Source: Actinomadura montaniterrae
GTDB lineage: Bacteria > Actinomycetota > Actinomycetes > Streptosporangiales > Streptosporangiaceae
Assembly (NCBI RefSeq): GCF_008923365.1
Contig: NZ_WBMR01000098.1
Location: forward strand, 1-33,069
Direction: 5' to 3'
DNA: 33,069 bases
A program made the translations under genes and the position numbers. Under the pieces are notes generated by a model that did no database searches, was not told the DNA's origin, and worked only from the letters and a program-made list of their open reading frames with translations. The first letter of the stretch is position 1. Each line of letters begins with the position of its first letter. Below, in pieces: positions 1 through 7,570 of this stretch.

Positions 1-858
1 GGCCAGGCCGCCGGCCACGGCGCCGCGGGCCACGTCGCCGCCAAGGCCGGCGGCGCGAGCGTGATCAAGGCGTTCTTCGGCAGCGCGGGCGGCATCGCCA
101 CGGCGGCCGCCGGGACGGCCGTGGTCGTCGGCGCCGGCGCCATCGCCGTCCAGCAGTTCGGCAAGGACGACCCGGCGCCGCGCCCCACGGCGACCCGGCC
201 CGTGGCGGCCGTCGCGGCCGTCCGGGACTGCCCCGTCACCGGATTCGACGGCCAGAAGACGACCCCGTCGCCCGGTCCGGCGCAGGTCCGCCTCCCCGAG
301 CAGGTGAAGCCGCCGAAGGACGCCGCCGTCTACAACCTCGGCCAGGGCCGGTACCTGCTCGGCCCGGCCGCGAAGGGGTGCTCCGGATCCGTCGGCGCGA
401 ACGCCGGGTACACCACGGTCGGCGAGTCGAAGACGCTGCGGATAACGCAGAACTGGCAGGGATCCATCGGCAACATCGCCGACCAGGTCTGCAGGTACTT
501 CCCGGACTCGCCCGAGGCCGCGAAGGCGAAGCGGGACTTCGGCCCCTGCACGTCCGCCGTGCACGACCGGCAGGACGTCCCGACGGGGGACCCGGCGCTG
601 CGGCTGGTGCTGGCGACCGAGCAGCCGACGGAACCGCCGCCGCCGTCGCCCTACATGATGGTGACCCTGGCCACGATGGGATCCAACGGGCTGCCGTCGC
701 CCGTCACCTGCCTCGCGCCCGCCGCGCGCGCCGACATGTGCGACGCCGCGCTCACCTACTGGTTCGTCCAGGCGACGGCCGGCACGAAGATCGCCAAGCC
801 GGACCTGGACCGGGTCTCCGCGCGCATCGCCGCGTACGTGAGGACCGCCGCCGGGTGA
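1..858 (+). CDS. Membrane-anchored protein with exported six-cysteine domain (5' partial)
   Basis: The reading frame is open from the first base of the window to a TGA at 856-858, so the gene probably begins upstream; a GTG at 61 is the only visible candidate internal start. The first visible residues are Gly/Ala/His-rich, followed by one hydrophobic Ala/Val/Gly segment (about residues 30-48 of the visible part). A Pro/Thr/Ala linker and a domain of about 200 residues come next. That domain has six cysteines, in the contexts DCPV, GCSG, VCRY, PCTS, TCLA and MCDA, an even number that would suit disulfides outside the membrane. Actinomycete ECF sigma factors and anti-sigma-like proteins sometimes carry such a single-TM C-terminal extension, but nothing of the cytoplasmic part is visible, so no function is assigned. 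It lies 71 bp before the histidine phosphatase gene. Confidence 0.6.
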   Translation, partial: GQAAGHGAAGHVAAKAGGASVIKAFFGSAGGIATAAAGTAVVVGAGAIAVQQFGKDDPAPRPTATRPVAAVAAVRDCPVTGFDGQKTTPSPGPAQVRLPEQVKPPKDAAVYNLGQGRYLLGPAAKGCSGSVGANAGYTTVGESKTLRITQNWQGSIGNIADQVCRYFPDSPEAAKAKRDFGPCTSAVHDRQDVPTGDPALRLVLATEQPTEPPPPSPYMMVTLATMGSNGLPSPVTCLAPAARADMCDAALTYWFVQATAGTKIAKPDLDRVSARIAAYVRTAAG

Positions 859-914
859 GCGTCGCGTCCCGCACCCGGGGACGGGGCGCGGACGGGACGG
901 CCGGGCGGCGCGGG

Positions 915-920
915 TAGCCT
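915..920 (+). promoter_or_regulatory. Candidate -10 hexamer (TAGCCT) before histidine phosphatase gene
   Basis: TAGCCT fits the actinobacterial TANNNT -10 pattern and ends 9 nt before the ATG at 930. No purine-rich ribosome binding site lies between, so a leaderless or near-leaderless transcript is possible. No clear -35 is seen. Such hexamers occur often by chance, so this rests on position only. Confidence 0.35.
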
Positions 921-929
921 GATCGGGCC

Positions 930-1568
930 ATGACTGACACGACGATCGTTCACCTGCTGCGGCACGGTGAGGTGCACAATCCCGAAGGCGTCCTGTACGG
1001 GCGGCTGCCCGGCTACCGGCTCAGCGAGGACGGCGTCCTCATGGCCAAGGCCGCCGCGAAGTGGTTCGCCGACCGGGACGTCACCGCGCTGTTCTCCTCG
1101 CCGATGCAGCGGGCGCTGGAGACCGCCGCGCCGCTGGCCGACTCGTTCGACCTGCCCGTGACGGTGGACGATCGGCTGATCGAGGCGGAGAACCACTTCG
1201 AGGGGCTGACCTTCGGGGTGGGCCCGGGCTCGCTGCGCCGCCCCGAGCACTGGCGCCACCTGGTGAACCCGTTCCGCCCGTCGTGGGGCGAGCCGTACAA
1301 GGAGCTCGCGGCGCGGATGCGCGCCGCCGTGATCCGGGCGCGGGAGGCGGCGCGCGGCCACGAGGCCGTGTGCGTCAGCCACCAGCTGCCGATCTGGATC
1401 CTGCGGCTGCACGCCGAGCACCGCCGGCTCTGGCACCACCCGAGCCGCCGCGAATGCGCGCTGGCCAGCGTGACCAGCCTCACGTTCGAGGGCAGCAGGC
1501 TCGTCGAGGTCGGCTACCACGAGCCCGCCGAGGGGATCGCGAAGGGCCCCAGTGTCGCGGGTGCCTGA
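930..1568 (+). CDS. Histidine phosphatase family protein (phosphoglycerate mutase-like)
   Basis: This 212-residue soluble protein has the phosphatase signature LLRHGE near the N-terminus, with His12 the likely phospho-acceptor in the RHG motif. The second conserved histidine is in the VCVSHQLP segment around residue 150. These are the two catalytic histidines of the histidine phosphatase superfamily, which dephosphorylates small metabolites or acts as a mutase; the substrate cannot be read from the sequence. The length is normal for the family. The ATG at 930 places the RHGE motif at the usual distance from the N-terminus. It precedes the cytochrome c maturation genes by 48 bp on the same strand. 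The inverted repeat and strong ribosome binding site in that gap suggest the downstream genes have their own control. Confidence 0.85.
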   Translation: MTDTTIVHLLRHGEVHNPEGVLYGRLPGYRLSEDGVLMAKAAAKWFADRDVTALFSSPMQRALETAAPLADSFDLPVTVDDRLIEAENHFEGLTFGVGPGSLRRPEHWRHLVNPFRPSWGEPYKELAARMRAAVIRAREAARGHEAVCVSHQLPIWILRLHAEHRRLWHHPSRRECALASVTSLTFEGSRLVEVGYHEPAEGIAKGPSVAGA

Positions 1569-1586
1569 CCGCACCGCTAAGTTGAG

Positions 1587-1603
1587 TACTACGTCCTGTA
1601 GTA
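1587..1603 (+). promoter_or_regulatory. Perfect inverted repeat before the resA-like gene (candidate operator)
   Basis: TACTAC-GTCCT-GTAGTA is a perfect 6-bp inverted repeat with a 5-nt spacer. It lies just upstream of the AGGAGGG ribosome binding site (1606-1612) and the TTG start at 1617. The TAC/GTA half-sites resemble operators of BlaI/MecI/CopY-type winged-helix repressors; that assignment is inference. It could instead act as an RNA hairpin near the ribosome binding site. Confidence 0.45.
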
Positions 1604-1616
1604 GTAGGAGGGTCCG

Positions 1617-2207
1617 TTGAGCCCCCGAATCCCCCATGCGCGCGCCGCGGCCGCCGCCGTCGCGCTCTGCGGGCTGCTGGCCGGCTGCGCGGGAACCGGT
1701 TCGGCCAAGAGCGGCCCCGACGGCAACGACGACCGGTTCATCTCGGGCGACGGGAACGTCACGCAGTACCAGCCGGGGCACCGCAAGACCCTGCAGGAGG
1801 TCACCGGGCAGACGCTCGACGGGCAGTCGTTCAAGCTCGACTCCCTCAAGGGCAAGGTCGCGGTCGTCAACTTCTGGGCGTCGTGGTGCGCGCCCTGCCG
1901 CGGCGAGGCGCCGTCGCTGGAGCAGATCTACACCGAGAACAAGGCGAAGGGCGTCGAGTTCCTCGGCGTCAACTTCAAGGACGCCAAGGACAACGCCAAG
2001 GCGTTCGAGCGCAAGTTCAAGGTCACCTACCCGAGCCTGTTCGACGGCGACGGCCAGGTCACGCTCGCGTTCCGGGAGGTGCCGCCGAGCGCCATCCCCA
2101 GCACCCTCGTCCTGGACCGGCAGGGGAAGGTCGCGGCGCGGATCATCGGCGCCACCACCTACTCCAAGCTGAACCCGCTGGTGGGGAAGGTGCTCGCGGA
2201 AAAATGA
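1617..2207 (+). CDS. resA: TlpA/ResA-like thiol-disulfide lipoprotein
   Basis: This 196-residue protein is a predicted lipoprotein. A short basic N-terminus and hydrophobic stretch end in the lipobox LLAGC, with Cys24 the likely lipidated residue. The mature part is a thioredoxin fold with the redox motif WCAPC (Trp90, Cys91, Cys94) in the typical FWASWC context. ResA-type proteins reduce the CXXCH cysteines of apocytochrome c on the outer face of the membrane, using electrons passed by CcdA. The TTG start at 1617 is preferred: AGGAGGG lies 4 nt upstream and the resulting N-terminus is a complete signal peptide. It is the first gene of the resA-ccdA-resB-ccsB cluster, with ccdA 10 bp downstream. 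The name resA is by function and context; TlpA is an equally fair label. Confidence 0.88.
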   Translation: MSPRIPHARAAAAAVALCGLLAGCAGTGSAKSGPDGNDDRFISGDGNVTQYQPGHRKTLQEVTGQTLDGQSFKLDSLKGKVAVVNFWASWCAPCRGEAPSLEQIYTENKAKGVEFLGVNFKDAKDNAKAFERKFKVTYPSLFDGDGQVTLAFREVPPSAIPSTLVLDRQGKVAARIIGATTYSKLNPLVGKVLAEK

Positions 2208-2217
2208 GCGCGGCACG

Positions 2218-2958
2218 GTGAACGTTGACGAGACGGTGACGAGCGGGTCGCTGGTGGCCGCGGCGCCGCTGGCGGCCCTCGCCGGGCTCGTGTCGTTCCT
2301 GTCGCCGTGCGTGCTGCCGCTCGTCCCCGGCTACCTGTCGTACGTGACGGGGATGACGGGCGCGGACCTCGCCGAGCAGCGCCGCGGCCGGCTGCTGTCC
2401 GGCGTGCTGCTGTTCGTCGCCGGGTTCAGCGTCGTGTTCGTCAGCTACGGGGTGGCCTTCGGCGGCCTCGGCCGGTGGCTGCTGGAGTACCAGGACCAGA
2501 TCACCCGGGTGCTCGGCGTCGTCACGATCGTCTTCGGGCTGGCGTTCATGGGGCTGATCCCCGGGCTGCAGCGGACGATGAAGTCGGGCCGGCTGCCGTC
2601 GGCGGGCCTCGCCGGGGCGCCGCTGCTCGGCGCCCTGTTCGCGCTCGGCTGGACGCCGTGCATCGGGCCGACGCTCGGCGCGGTGCAGTCGCTGGCGATC
2701 AGCGAGGCCAGCGCCACCCGGGGCGCGCTGCTGTCCCTGGCGTACTGTGTCGGGCTCGGGGTGCCGTTCGTCGTGACCGCGGTGGCCTACCGCCGCGCGC
2801 TCGGCGCGTTCGGGGCGGTGAAACGGCACTACCCCCTCGTCATGCGGATCGGCGGGGGGATGCTCGTCCTCATCGGGGTGCTGCTGGTGAGCGGCCTGTG
2901 GGGGGAACTGAACATCGAGCTGAAGTCGTGGATCAGCGGCTTCGAGCCGGTTCTGTGA
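2218..2958 (+). CDS. ccdA: Cytochrome c biogenesis protein CcdA
   Basis: This 246-residue membrane protein has about six hydrophobic segments and the two cysteine signatures of the CcdA/DsbD-beta family. These are LSPCVLPLVPG (Cys31) in the first membrane helix and GWTPCIGP (Cys148) in the fourth. CcdA carries reducing equivalents from cytoplasmic thioredoxin across the membrane to ResA-like proteins, keeping apocytochrome cysteines reduced for heme attachment. The length is typical of the short actinobacterial and Bacillus form without the periplasmic domains of DsbD. The GTG at 2218 is used as start; it is 10 bp after the resA stop and places the first Cys helix as expected. It is followed by resB after 27 bp. 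Confidence 0.93.
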   Translation: MNVDETVTSGSLVAAAPLAALAGLVSFLSPCVLPLVPGYLSYVTGMTGADLAEQRRGRLLSGVLLFVAGFSVVFVSYGVAFGGLGRWLLEYQDQITRVLGVVTIVFGLAFMGLIPGLQRTMKSGRLPSAGLAGAPLLGALFALGWTPCIGPTLGAVQSLAISEASATRGALLSLAYCVGLGVPFVVTAVAYRRALGAFGAVKRHYPLVMRIGGGMLVLIGVLLVSGLWGELNIELKSWISGFEPVL

Positions 2959-2985
2959 TGCCGACGGATCGGCAGAGGCATTGAT

Positions 2986-4869
2986 ATGAGCGACATCAAG
3001 GACATCGAGACGGGCACGCAGGCGCCCGCCGCACGGCAGGCCCCCGAGGAGGTGCCGCGGCCGCGGGGCCTCGGCCCGCTGGGCTGGCTGCGGTGGGGCT
3101 GGCGGCAGCTCACCACCATGCGCACGGCGCTGATCCTGCTGTTCCTGGTGGCGCTGGGCGCGGTCCCCGGGTCGGCGCTGCCGCAGCGCGGGCAGGCGCC
3201 GGAGAAGGTCGCGGCGTACCTGTCCGACCACAAGACGCTCGGCCCGTTCTTCGACAAGCTCTCGCTGTTCGACGTGTTCGCCGCGCCCTGGTTCGCGGCG
3301 ATCTACATCCTGCTGTTCGTGTCGCTGGCCGGCTGCGTCATCCCGCGCGCGGTGAAGCACTACCAGTCGATGCGGGCGCGCCCGCCGGCGGCGCCGCGCA
3401 ACCTCGGGCGGCTGCCGCAGTCGGTGTCGTACGAGACGGACGACGCGCCCGAGGACGTCCTCGCGGAGGCGCGCAAGGTGCTGCGCGGGCGCCGGTTCCG
3501 GGTGGACGTGTCCGGCGGCGCCGCGTCCGCGGAGAAGGGCTACCTGGGGGAGACCGGCAACCTCGTCTTCCACCTGGCGCTGCTCGGGCTGCTGTTCGCG
3601 CTCGGCGCGGGCAACATGTTCGGCTACCGCGGCAGCGTGCTGATCACCGAGGGCAAGACGTTCGCGAACTCGCTCGGCCAGTACGACGAGTTCACCCCGG
3701 GACGGCTGTTCAAGGACGGCGACCTCGCCCCGTTCACCATCTCCCTGGACGACTTCAAGGCCAAGTACGAGCTGGAGGGCGACAAGCGCGGGCAGGCCAC
3801 GGCGTTCGACGCCTGGATCCACTACCGCGACAAGCCGTCCGGCAAGGACACCAAGTACGACCTGCGGATCAACCATCCGCTGAAGGTCGGCGGCACGAAG
3901 GTGTACCTGCTCGGCCACGGCTACGCGCCGAAGTTCACCGTGAAGGACGCCAAGGGCAACGTCGCCTTCCAGGACACCGTCCCGTTCCTGGCGATGGAGC
4001 CGCGGAACCTGACGTCCGAGGGCGTCATCAAGGTCCCCGACGCCGAGCCCGACCAGCTCGCCTTCTACGCGATCCTGTGGCCGACGGCCGTCGCCAGCCC
4101 GGACGGCAAGCAGATCGTGTCGGCGTTCCCCGGCGCGCTGCGGCCCGTCATCACGCTGTCGTCGTTCAAGGGCGACCTCGGCCTGGACTCCGGCACCCCG
4201 CAGTCGGTGTACAAGCTGGAGGGCATCGGCAAGACCCTCCAGCCGATCAAGGGCGGCGAGAAGCTGCTGGAGCCGGGCGAGACCTTCAAGCTCCCCGGGA
4301 ACGCCGGCTCGATCACCTTCGACGGCATGGCGGAGTACGCGACGCTGTCGGTCAACCACGACCCCGGGCGCATCCCCGCGCTGATCGCGGCGGTGCTGGC
4401 GGTGCTGGGCGTGGCGACCTCGTTCCTCGTCCGGCGGCGCAGGGTGTGGGTCCGTGCGAGCGCCGGGACGGGCGGGCGTACGGTGGTGGAGGTCGGCGGC
4501 CTCACGCTCGGGAACCCGACCTCGGAGTTCGACGACATCGTGACCGCGCTGCGCGGCCCGGACGCCCCCGCCGCCGAACCCGGGAAGGCCGGGTCGGACG
4601 AGCCGGCGCCGGGCGAGCCCGAACCGGAGAAGGCCGAGTCGGGGGAATCCGAAGCCGAGAAGTCCGAACCGGAGAAGGCCGAACCGGAGAAGGCCGAGTC
4701 GGAGGAATCCGAAGCGGAGAAGCCCGAACCGGAGACGTCCGAAGCGCAAAAGACAGGGCGGGAGGAGGCCGGGTCCGTCGAGGACGGCACCGGGCCAGAA
4801 CAGAACGGGTCCGAAGCGGACCCCGGCGCCGATCGGGGTTCCGGGTCGGCAACCGAACCGAAGGAGTGA
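2986..4869 (+). CDS. resB: Cytochrome c biogenesis protein ResB
   Basis: This 627-residue protein matches the ResB (Ccs1) family, the partner of CcsB in the System II heme delivery and ligation complex. Hydrophobic segments occur near residues 44-60, 100-120 and 193-215, and one more near 463-480. The large region between the third and fourth is the extracytoplasmic domain typical of ResB. The ATG at 2986 gives a soluble N-terminus ahead of the LGWLRWGWRQLTTMRTAL segment, which is conserved among actinobacterial ResB proteins. The last 100 or so residues form a Glu/Pro/Lys/Ser tail built from imperfect repeats (EPEKAE, SEAEK). This tail is absent from shorter ResB proteins and is probably disordered. 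ccsB follows only 4 bp after the stop. Confidence 0.92.
   Translation: MSDIKDIETGTQAPAARQAPEEVPRPRGLGPLGWLRWGWRQLTTMRTALILLFLVALGAVPGSALPQRGQAPEKVAAYLSDHKTLGPFFDKLSLFDVFAAPWFAAIYILLFVSLAGCVIPRAVKHYQSMRARPPAAPRNLGRLPQSVSYETDDAPEDVLAEARKVLRGRRFRVDVSGGAASAEKGYLGETGNLVFHLALLGLLFALGAGNMFGYRGSVLITEGKTFANSLGQYDEFTPGRLFKDGDLAPFTISLDDFKAKYELEGDKRGQATAFDAWIHYRDKPSGKDTKYDLRINHPLKVGGTKVYLLGHGYAPKFTVKDAKGNVAFQDTVPFLAMEPRNLTSEGVIKVPDAEPDQLAFYAILWPTAVASPDGKQIVSAFPGALRPVITLSSFKGDLGLDSGTPQSVYKLEGIGKTLQPIKGGEKLLEPGETFKLPGNAGSITFDGMAEYATLSVNHDPGRIPALIAAVLAVLGVATSFLVRRRRVWVRASAGTGGRTVVEVGGLTLGNPTSEFDDIVTALRGPDAPAAEPGKAGSDEPAPGEPEPEKAESGESEAEKSEPEKAEPEKAESEESEAEKPEPETSEAQKTGREEAGSVEDGTGPEQNGSEADPGADRGSGSATEPKE
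4621..4740 (+). repeat. Tandem repeat in the 3' end of resB
   Basis: A 45-bp unit at 4621-4665 recurs at 4681-4725 with few changes. Copies of its first 15 bp (GAACCGGAGAAGGCC) lie between them (4666-4680) and, degenerate, after them (4726-4740). It encodes the acidic/lysine tail repeats of ResB from about residue 546. The unit is a multiple of 3, so copy-number change would keep the frame. Confidence 0.85.
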
Positions 4870-4873
4870 CGAG

Positions 4874-5884
4874 GTGAGCAACGCCGACCTCGCGAACCTG
4901 AGCGACAAGCTCATGCTGACCACCGTGGTGATGTACATCGTCGCGCTGGTCGCCTACGCGGCCGATCTCGGCTTTGGCCGCCGCTCCGCGGCGGTGGCCG
5001 AGGAGCGGGCCGAGGCCAAGGTGCTCGTCGGCGCCGCCGGCGCCGAGACCGTCGAGGACGCCGGGCCGGCCGGCGCGGCCGCCTCCGCCGAGGCGTCCGA
5101 GGCGTCCGAAGCGTCCGAGGACGCCGGGGCCGAGCGCCAGCGGGTCGACTGGGCGCGGCTGGCCGTCGTGCTGAACGTCCTCGGCTGGGCGGCGCACCTC
5201 GGCATCCTGGTCACCCGCGGGCTGGCGGAGCACCGCTGGCCGTGGGGCAACATGTACGAGTTCATGACGGCCCTGTCGTTCGCCGCCGTGACCGCGTTCA
5301 TGATCGTCGCGCTGCGCTACAAGGCGCGGTTCCTCGGCGCGTTCGTGATGGCCGCCGTGGTCATCGCGCTCGGCGTCGACAACATCTGGCTGTACGACTC
5401 GGCCGGCCCGGTCAGCCCCGCGCTCAACTCCTACTGGATCGCGATCCACGTCACCGCCGCGATCATCGCGACCGGCTCGTTCACGGTGGCGGGCGCCGCG
5501 ACCATCCTGTACCTGCTGAAGTCCCGCGCCGAGACGAGCGAGGCCGGGGTCGGCGGCGGGATGCTGTCGCGCATCCCGTCCGCCGCGGACCTCGACCGGC
5601 TGTCGATGCGGGTGACGACGTTCGCCTTCCCGATCTGGACCGCCGCCATCATCATGGGCGCCATCTGGGCCGACGAGGCGTGGGGCCGCTACTGGGGCTG
5701 GGACCCGAAGGAGGTCTGGTCCTTCGTCACCTGGATCGTGTACGCCGCCTACCTGCACGCGCGCGCGACGGCCGGGTGGAGGGGCCGCAAGGCGGCGATC
5801 CTGTCGCTGATCGGCTTCGGCTGCCTGCTGTTCAACTTCTTCGGCGTCAACTACATGTTCTCCGGCATGCACTCCTACGCCTGA
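4874..5884 (+). CDS. ccsB: Cytochrome c biogenesis protein CcsB (CcsA-type heme handler)
   Basis: This 336-residue multi-pass membrane protein carries the tryptophan-rich heme-handling motif WGRYWGWDPKEVWSFVTW of the CcsA/CcsB/CcmC family. A second conserved segment, WGNMYEF, comes earlier. Conserved histidines lie in membrane segments, for example IAIHVTAAI and the final MHSYA region. With ResB it exports heme and attaches it to apocytochrome c. The GTG at 4874 follows the resB stop by 4 bp, with AAGGAG just upstream. An unusual feature is an Ala/Glu/Ser-rich hydrophilic insert between the first two membrane helices (residues about 40-90). It includes an EAS tripeptide repeat from a 9-bp tandem repeat at about 5090-5116. 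This is the last gene of the cluster. Confidence 0.93.
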   Translation: MSNADLANLSDKLMLTTVVMYIVALVAYAADLGFGRRSAAVAEERAEAKVLVGAAGAETVEDAGPAGAAASAEASEASEASEDAGAERQRVDWARLAVVLNVLGWAAHLGILVTRGLAEHRWPWGNMYEFMTALSFAAVTAFMIVALRYKARFLGAFVMAAVVIALGVDNIWLYDSAGPVSPALNSYWIAIHVTAAIIATGSFTVAGAATILYLLKSRAETSEAGVGGGMLSRIPSAADLDRLSMRVTTFAFPIWTAAIIMGAIWADEAWGRYWGWDPKEVWSFVTWIVYAAYLHARATAGWRGRKAAILSLIGFGCLLFNFFGVNYMFSGMHSYA

Positions 5885-5895
5885 GCGCGCGCCCC

Positions 5896-5954
5896 GGGCA
5901 CGTCACCGAGCACGTCACGGGCACGTCATCGGGCACGTCATCGGGCCCGTCGAC
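5896..5954 (+). repeat. Short tandem repeat, ~12-bp unit, after ccsB
   Basis: Five consecutive degenerate copies of GGGCACGTCATC lie at 5896-5907, 5908-5918, 5919-5930, 5931-5942 and 5943-5954. The third and fourth are identical. The array sits between the ccsB stop and a terminator-like hairpin. No protein is evident here. Confidence 0.75.
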
Positions 5955-5973
5955 GAGCACACGAGCAGGTCAT

Positions 5974-6016
5974 CGAGGACCGCGGCCACCGCTCCGGCGG
6001 GGCGCCGCGGTCCTCG
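5974..6016 (+). terminator. Terminator-like hairpin after the cytochrome c maturation cluster
   Basis: CGAGGACCGCGGC (5974-5986) and GCCGCGGTCCTCG (6004-6016) form a perfect 13-bp stem with a 17-nt loop. No U-tract follows, which is common for actinomycete terminators. It lies about 90 nt after ccsB and before an independent gene. Confidence 0.75.
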
Positions 6017-6140
6017 CACATCCGCGCCCGCCCGTTCCGTGGTGACTCGCGGGGATGACGCCGAGTCGGGTTGCGGCTTACCCTGCCTCGGGGGCCCTCT
6101 CGCTCGGCGACTCCGCGGGCCCCGCTGACAGAGGAGCCTG

Positions 6141-7133
6141 ATGCGCTTCAAAGGCATCCACCGCAAGCCCCGGGAGCTCAGGAACCGGGAGGCGCGCCGG
6201 GGCTCGGCGTTCCGCGGGGACGGCGAGGCCCGCGGGGACGACGCGGCGTACGCGCCGTCGCCGCCGGACTCGGGGCGCCGCTCCGAGCCCGGGCACGTCC
6301 GCCCGCGCAGCAACCAGCCCCGCGACCGGTTCGGCCGGTTCCGCAAGGCCGGCCGCGACGACGACTTCGCGCTCGCCCCCGGCACCGACCGCCCGGACGC
6401 CGCCGAGGCGCATCCCGGACGGTACGGGCGGCGCGGCGCGGGCCGTCCACGCCCCGGCGACTACGCGTGGAGCGACTTCGAGCTCGACGACGCGCTGCGC
6501 GTCGAGCCGTACCCGCCGGGCATGCCGCACGCGGCCGACGGGCGGCGGCACTGCGGCGTGCTGGAGAGCGTGCTGTACCGGCAGTGGGACGCGCGGCAGG
6601 GCCCGCCGACGCCGGAGGTGATCCGGGCCGTCGACAGCCTCGCGTCGCTGCCGGAGCCGCTGAAGGAGAAGCTCGCGGGCGGCCTCGACGGCATCTACGT
6701 CGGGCCCGGCGGCGTCCCGCAGCTGGACGACATGGGCCACCTGCGCGACCGCCCGCTGCCGTCCGGCCGCGCCACCTGGGACATCTGCGCCGGCGCCTAC
6801 GGCGACCGCAAGATCATCGTGGGGGACCGGCCGTCGCCGACCCCGGACGTGATGCTGCACGAGGTCGGGCACGCGCTCGACGACATCGACGGCGAGGCCG
6901 GCGGGTGGACCTCCGACAGCCCCGCGTTCCGGGAGCTGTACGAGCTGTGCCGCCCCCACCTCGCCAGCGACTTCCACCGGCAGCCCGACGCGCTCGGCCG
7001 CCGCGAGTTCTTCGCCGACGCGTTCGCCGCGATCTCGTCGCGGCAGCGTCCGGCGCTGGTGGATATGCTCGCCGGCAACATCAGGACGGCACTGGAAGTC
7101 ATGCTCTTCTTCAACCGCAGATACGGCATCTAG
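6141..7133 (+). CDS. Putative HExxH zinc metallopeptidase, function unknown
   Basis: This 330-residue protein has no signal peptide or membrane segment. Its first 140 or so residues are Arg/Gly/Asp-rich and probably disordered. The C-terminal part contains HEVGH (His240, Glu241, His244) in the helix MLHEVGHALDD. About 45 residues later is REFFADAFA, where Glu289 is a plausible third zinc ligand. This H-E-x-x-H plus E(F/Y)FAxAFA layout is the gluzincin arrangement seen in anthrax lethal factor-like (ATLF) and related peptidase families; substrate and cellular role are unknown. The ATG at 6141 follows GAGGAG with suitable spacing. It stands alone after a terminator and is followed after 47 bp by a small acidic gene that may be cotranscribed. 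Confidence 0.7.
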   Translation: MRFKGIHRKPRELRNREARRGSAFRGDGEARGDDAAYAPSPPDSGRRSEPGHVRPRSNQPRDRFGRFRKAGRDDDFALAPGTDRPDAAEAHPGRYGRRGAGRPRPGDYAWSDFELDDALRVEPYPPGMPHAADGRRHCGVLESVLYRQWDARQGPPTPEVIRAVDSLASLPEPLKEKLAGGLDGIYVGPGGVPQLDDMGHLRDRPLPSGRATWDICAGAYGDRKIIVGDRPSPTPDVMLHEVGHALDDIDGEAGGWTSDSPAFRELYELCRPHLASDFHRQPDALGRREFFADAFAAISSRQRPALVDMLAGNIRTALEVMLFFNRRYGI

Positions 7134-7180
7134 GACACCGCGATGCCGGCGAAGGCGATGGACTCCGAGGGTGATCGACG

Positions 7181-7468
7181 ATGTACGTGATCCGGCTCCC
7201 CGACGGCACGCTCCGGGTGCCCCACAGCGTCCTCGCCGGTGACGACGGGCCCGCGGACGACGGGCCGGGCGCGGACCGGGAGCGGGGCGGGCGGATCATC
7301 GCCGACGCCTACGTGGAGATCGGGCCCGGGGATCCCGACTACGACCGGCTCCTCGGCCAGTCGCTGACCGAGCAGGAGCTGGAGGACAGGCGGCGCCGCT
7401 GGCGGGACGAGGACGCCGAGCTGGCGCGCCGGTTCGAGGAGTGGCGGGACGGCGAGGCGGAGGAGTAG
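7181..7468 (+). CDS. Small acidic protein of unknown function
   Basis: This 95-residue protein is rich in Asp, Glu and Arg. The first half (MYVIRLPDGTLRVPHSV, then IIADAYVEIGPGDPDYDRLL) looks like short beta strands. The second half (about residues 60-95) is a highly charged helix rich in Glu/Arg, likely amphipathic or coiled-coil. There is no signal peptide, membrane segment or recognised catalytic motif. The ATG at 7181 fits with a GAGGGTG stretch upstream. It follows the metallopeptidase gene by 47 bp on the same strand, so the two may be cotranscribed; a role as partner or inhibitor is speculation. It converges with bldC, with a hairpin between. Confidence 0.6.
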   Translation: MYVIRLPDGTLRVPHSVLAGDDGPADDGPGADRERGGRIIADAYVEIGPGDPDYDRLLGQSLTEQELEDRRRRWRDEDAELARRFEEWRDGEAEE

Positions 7469-7509
7469 CCGTGCCGGGTCATCGCGCGACCCCGGACGCC
7501 CGGGCTGGT

Positions 7510-7536
7510 GGACCGGCCGCGGGAGGGCGGCGGTCC
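7510..7536. terminator. Hairpin between convergent genes (candidate bidirectional terminator)
   Basis: GGACCG (7510-7515) pairs with CGGTCC (7531-7536) and CCGC (7517-7520) with GCGG (7527-7530). One G is bulged (7516) and the loop is 6 nt, giving a 10-bp stem. It lies between the stop of the small acidic gene (7468) and the bldC stop (7571). Confidence 0.55.
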
Positions 7537-7570
7537 GGGCGGTTCCGAGGCCTCGGTCGGCTTCGCCGGG

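Noticed and set aside
4621..4740. Possible CRISPR-like spaced repeat
   Set aside because: The repeats are in frame within resB and encode a Glu/Lys tail; there are no unique spacers or cas genes.
2143..4938. Very long minus-strand open frame (931 codons) antisense to ccdA and resB
   Set aside because: Its predicted product is Arg/Gly/His/Leu-rich low-complexity sequence without domains, a typical GC-bias shadow of the real plus-strand genes.
5896..5954. Short repeat array as possible CRISPR
   Set aside because: Units are about 12 bp, contiguous and degenerate, without spacers; it is an ordinary short tandem repeat.
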